A stretch of DNA of 5,916 nucleotides from Bacteroidales bacterium (GTDB lineage: Bacteria > Bacteroidota > Bacteroidia > Bacteroidales > JAADJA01): assembly GCA_030635465.1 (NCBI GenBank), contig DAOVYU010000084.1, forward strand, positions 1 to 5,916, written 5' to 3'. A model generated the notes under the pieces. That model worked only from the letters and a program-made list of their open reading frames with translations. It ran no database searches and was not told where the DNA came from. The translations under genes were made by a program, and so were the position numbers. This document shows, in pieces, positions 4,429-5,916 of the stretch; positions within the stretch are counted from its first letter, which is position 1, and each line of letters opens with the position of its first letter.

Positions 4429-5916
4429 TTTCTTTAACTCTAATACAATAACTGACTTTGGCGGAATAGTCACAGCATCGAGGTAATTAACATTTTCCCT
4501 GGTGATTACATTTAAAGCATAATTATAGTTTTTGACACACTCTACATATCTATCCATTTTAAGTGCCTTCATTTCATTCTTGCTATTATTAAAAGCAACC
4601 ATAATACACTCTGAGTCGTTGTGACGAAAGTAAACATAAGTTTCATTTTCAGGAACAAAATGTGTTAATTTTCCTTTATGTAGAACATCTTTTGATTTTC
4701 TCCAATTTAATAATTTCTGGAGGTAATTAAAAGCTTCATTCTGGGTCGGCGTTCTTCCTTCAACTGTAAAGGCATTCACTTGATCTTCTTTCCATCCCCC
4801 CGGAAAATCTTTACGGATAAATCCATGTCCTTCTTCTTCAAGTCCGGTCATTAATATTTCAGTGCCATAATAAACCATTGGAATGCCCCTGGTTGTCAAT
4901 AAATAAGTGATGCCCATTTTCCATTTACTTAAATCTTCCTCTACGGAGGAATAATAACGGCTTAGATCATGGTTGTCGCAAAAGACAAGATTATTCTCTG
5001 GATTTGCATACAGGAAATCTTGGGTTAAAACATAATAAAGTCTAGCAAGGCCTTCAGTCCACTCATCCTTTTCATTGAAGGCATTTGTTATGGCATAATA
5101 AGTAGGAAAGTCAGTTATGCTTGGGATATTTGAATTATAACTATCAGGATTAATAGCATCTTTTTGGAAATATGCTGTAATCGATTCCTTTTGGAGCCAT
5201 GTTTCACCAACGACATTAAAATTGGGAAATTCATCAAAGATTGCACTGCTCCAATCAGTAATAAATTCCTTGAAAGAATAGGGCTGGGTGTCAATCCGTA
5301 TGCCATCAATACCTGAATATTCAATCCACCAGATGGAGTTCTGAATTAAATACCTTGATAAAAAAGGATTCATCTGATTTAAATCGGCCATATGGGAATC
5401 GAACCATCCGGTAAGCATTTTAGTCTGGTCATAATCAGAAGCATGTGGATCGGAAATTGTTGAAGCCCGAAAATTAGATTTTGTAAATTCGGGGAATTGA
5501 TGAAACCAGTCTTCTTGCGGAGGATCGAGGATGAACCAATTATTGATACAACAATGGTTGAAAACCATGTCCATAATTACTTTTAAATTGCGCTCATGAG
5601 CTTGTTGAACTAATTGAACATAGTCCGTATTTGTTCCAAACCGTCTGTCGATATTATAAAAATCAGTAATAGCATAGCCATGATATGAATATTCGGGATA
5701 ATTATTTTCGACTAAAGGATTACTCCAAATGGTTGTAAAGCCCAAATCTTTTATGTAGTCAAGATGATTTATGATACCGCTGATATCTCCTCCATGTCGT
5801 CCGTTAGGATTTTCCCTGTCAGCTTTTTCAATCATTCCAGGCATATTATCGTTTGAAGGATCTCCATTTGAAAAACGATCGGGCATCAATAAATAAATAG
5901 CATCTGAATTGTCAAA
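4426..5916 (-). CDS. GH13 alpha-amylase family enzyme (neopullulanase/SusA-like), N-terminus outside window
   Basis: This enzyme hydrolyses alpha-1,4 bonds of starch, pullulan or maltodextrins. The frame is open to the right edge, giving 496 residues; the first visible residues (A-I-Y-L-L-M-P-D-R-F) are the start of the GH13 barrel, so the true start lies outside and the TTG at 5889 is internal. Numbering from the edge: region I D-M-V-F-N-H at 116-121; region II G-I-D-G-I-R-I-D with nucleophile D209; acid/base E238 in V-V-G-E-T-W; and the third catalytic Asp, D317, in F-C-D-N-H-D. M-A-D-L-N at 176-180 corresponds to the M-P-D/K-L-N segment of neopullulanase and cyclomaltodextrinase groups. 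Residues from about 415 on form the C-terminal beta-sandwich. SusA-type enzymes are about 617 residues, so roughly 120 residues, including a signal peptide and an N-terminal domain, are probably missing. The gene ends TAG-TAA (tandem stops) 4 nt before the phosphatase. Confidence 0.96.
   Translation of the reverse strand, partial: FDNSDAIYLLMPDRFSNGDPSNDNMPGMIEKADRENPNGRHGGDISGIINHLDYIKDLGFTTIWSNPLVENNYPEYSYHGYAITDFYNIDRRFGTNTDYVQLVQQAHERNLKVIMDMVFNHCCINNWFILDPPQEDWFHQFPEFTKSNFRASTISDPHASDYDQTKMLTGWFDSHMADLNQMNPFLSRYLIQNSIWWIEYSGIDGIRIDTQPYSFKEFITDWSSAIFDEFPNFNVVGETWLQKESITAYFQKDAINPDSYNSNIPSITDFPTYYAITNAFNEKDEWTEGLARLYYVLTQDFLYANPENNLVFCDNHDLSRYYSSVEEDLSKWKMGITYLLTTRGIPMVYYGTEILMTGLEEEGHGFIRKDFPGGWKEDQVNAFTVEGRTPTQNEAFNYLQKLLNWRKSKDVLHKGKLTHFVPENETYVYFRHNDSECIMVAFNNSKNEMKALKMDRYVECVKNYNYALNVITRENVNYLDAVTIPPKSVIVLELKK

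Larger units (their letters stand above)
1264..5916 (-). other. Probable single transcription unit, amylase to beta-barrel
   Basis: All genes face the same way, with gaps of 4 nt (amylase-phosphatase), 21 nt (phosphatase-DUF2185), 1 nt (DUF2185-7-TM), then the short ORF region (2015-2287) and 7 nt to the beta-barrel gene. I saw no stem-loop with a T-tract in any of these gaps. The promoter is presumably upstream of the amylase, outside the window. The 83-nt gap at 1181-1263 shows no convincing hairpin and only a one-mismatch match to the Bacteroidota -7 motif TAnnTTTG (TTTGTTTG), so whether the NHL gene belongs to the unit is open. Confidence 0.55.

Noticed and set aside
5115..5324. Minus-strand ORF of 69 codons in another frame of the amylase
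   Set aside because: Overlaps the GH13 catalytic core that is plainly coded in the main frame, including the nucleophile and acid/base motifs.
5887..5889. TTG as the start codon of the amylase
   Set aside because: The frame is open to the window edge and the residues before it (D-A-I-Y-L-L) belong to the first strand of the GH13 barrel.

Overview
The window is an AT-rich stretch of a Bacteroidota (Bacteroidetes) genome, probably from a free-living or aquatic member; this is inference. The pointers are a SusA-like GH13 amylase, a short alkaline phosphatase of the TAB5 type, a Bacteroidota-style outer-membrane beta-barrel, and a secreted NHL protein whose last visible residues look like the start of a type IX secretion (T9SS) sorting domain. 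Purine-rich ribosome binding sites are largely absent, which also fits the phylum. No RNA gene, IS element, CRISPR array or convincing terminator is visible.

Everything runs on the minus strand, so transcription reads from right to left. From the right edge: (1) a GH13 alpha-amylase/neopullulanase lacking its N-terminus (4426-5916); (2) a complete exported alkaline phosphatase with all key active-site residues (3300-4421); (3) a DUF2185/Imm33-like small protein (2949-3278); (4) a 7-helix membrane protein of DUF6962-like character (2288-2947); (5) a short coding-like stretch (2015-2287, with an ATG-started 52-codon ORF at 2015-2173); (6) an outer-membrane beta-barrel protein (1264-2007); (7) a six-bladed NHL propeller protein cut by the left edge (1-1180).

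The first four genes are tightly packed, with gaps of 4, 21 and 1 nt, and the short ORF sits 7 nt before the beta-barrel gene. They probably form one transcription unit. The 83-nt gap before the NHL gene is the only place where a new promoter is plausible. The amylase and phosphatase could supply glucose and phosphate from polymers outside the cytoplasm. The link to the DUF2185 and 7-TM genes is not explained by known pathways.

The points most worth checking are the uncharacterised DUF2185/7-TM gene pair (with a possible CREST-hydrolase-like His arrangement in the membrane protein), the unannotated reading frame that continues in phase after the 7-TM stop codon, and the predicted T9SS tail of the NHL protein just past the left edge. 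I do not see clear proof of a new multi-gene system.
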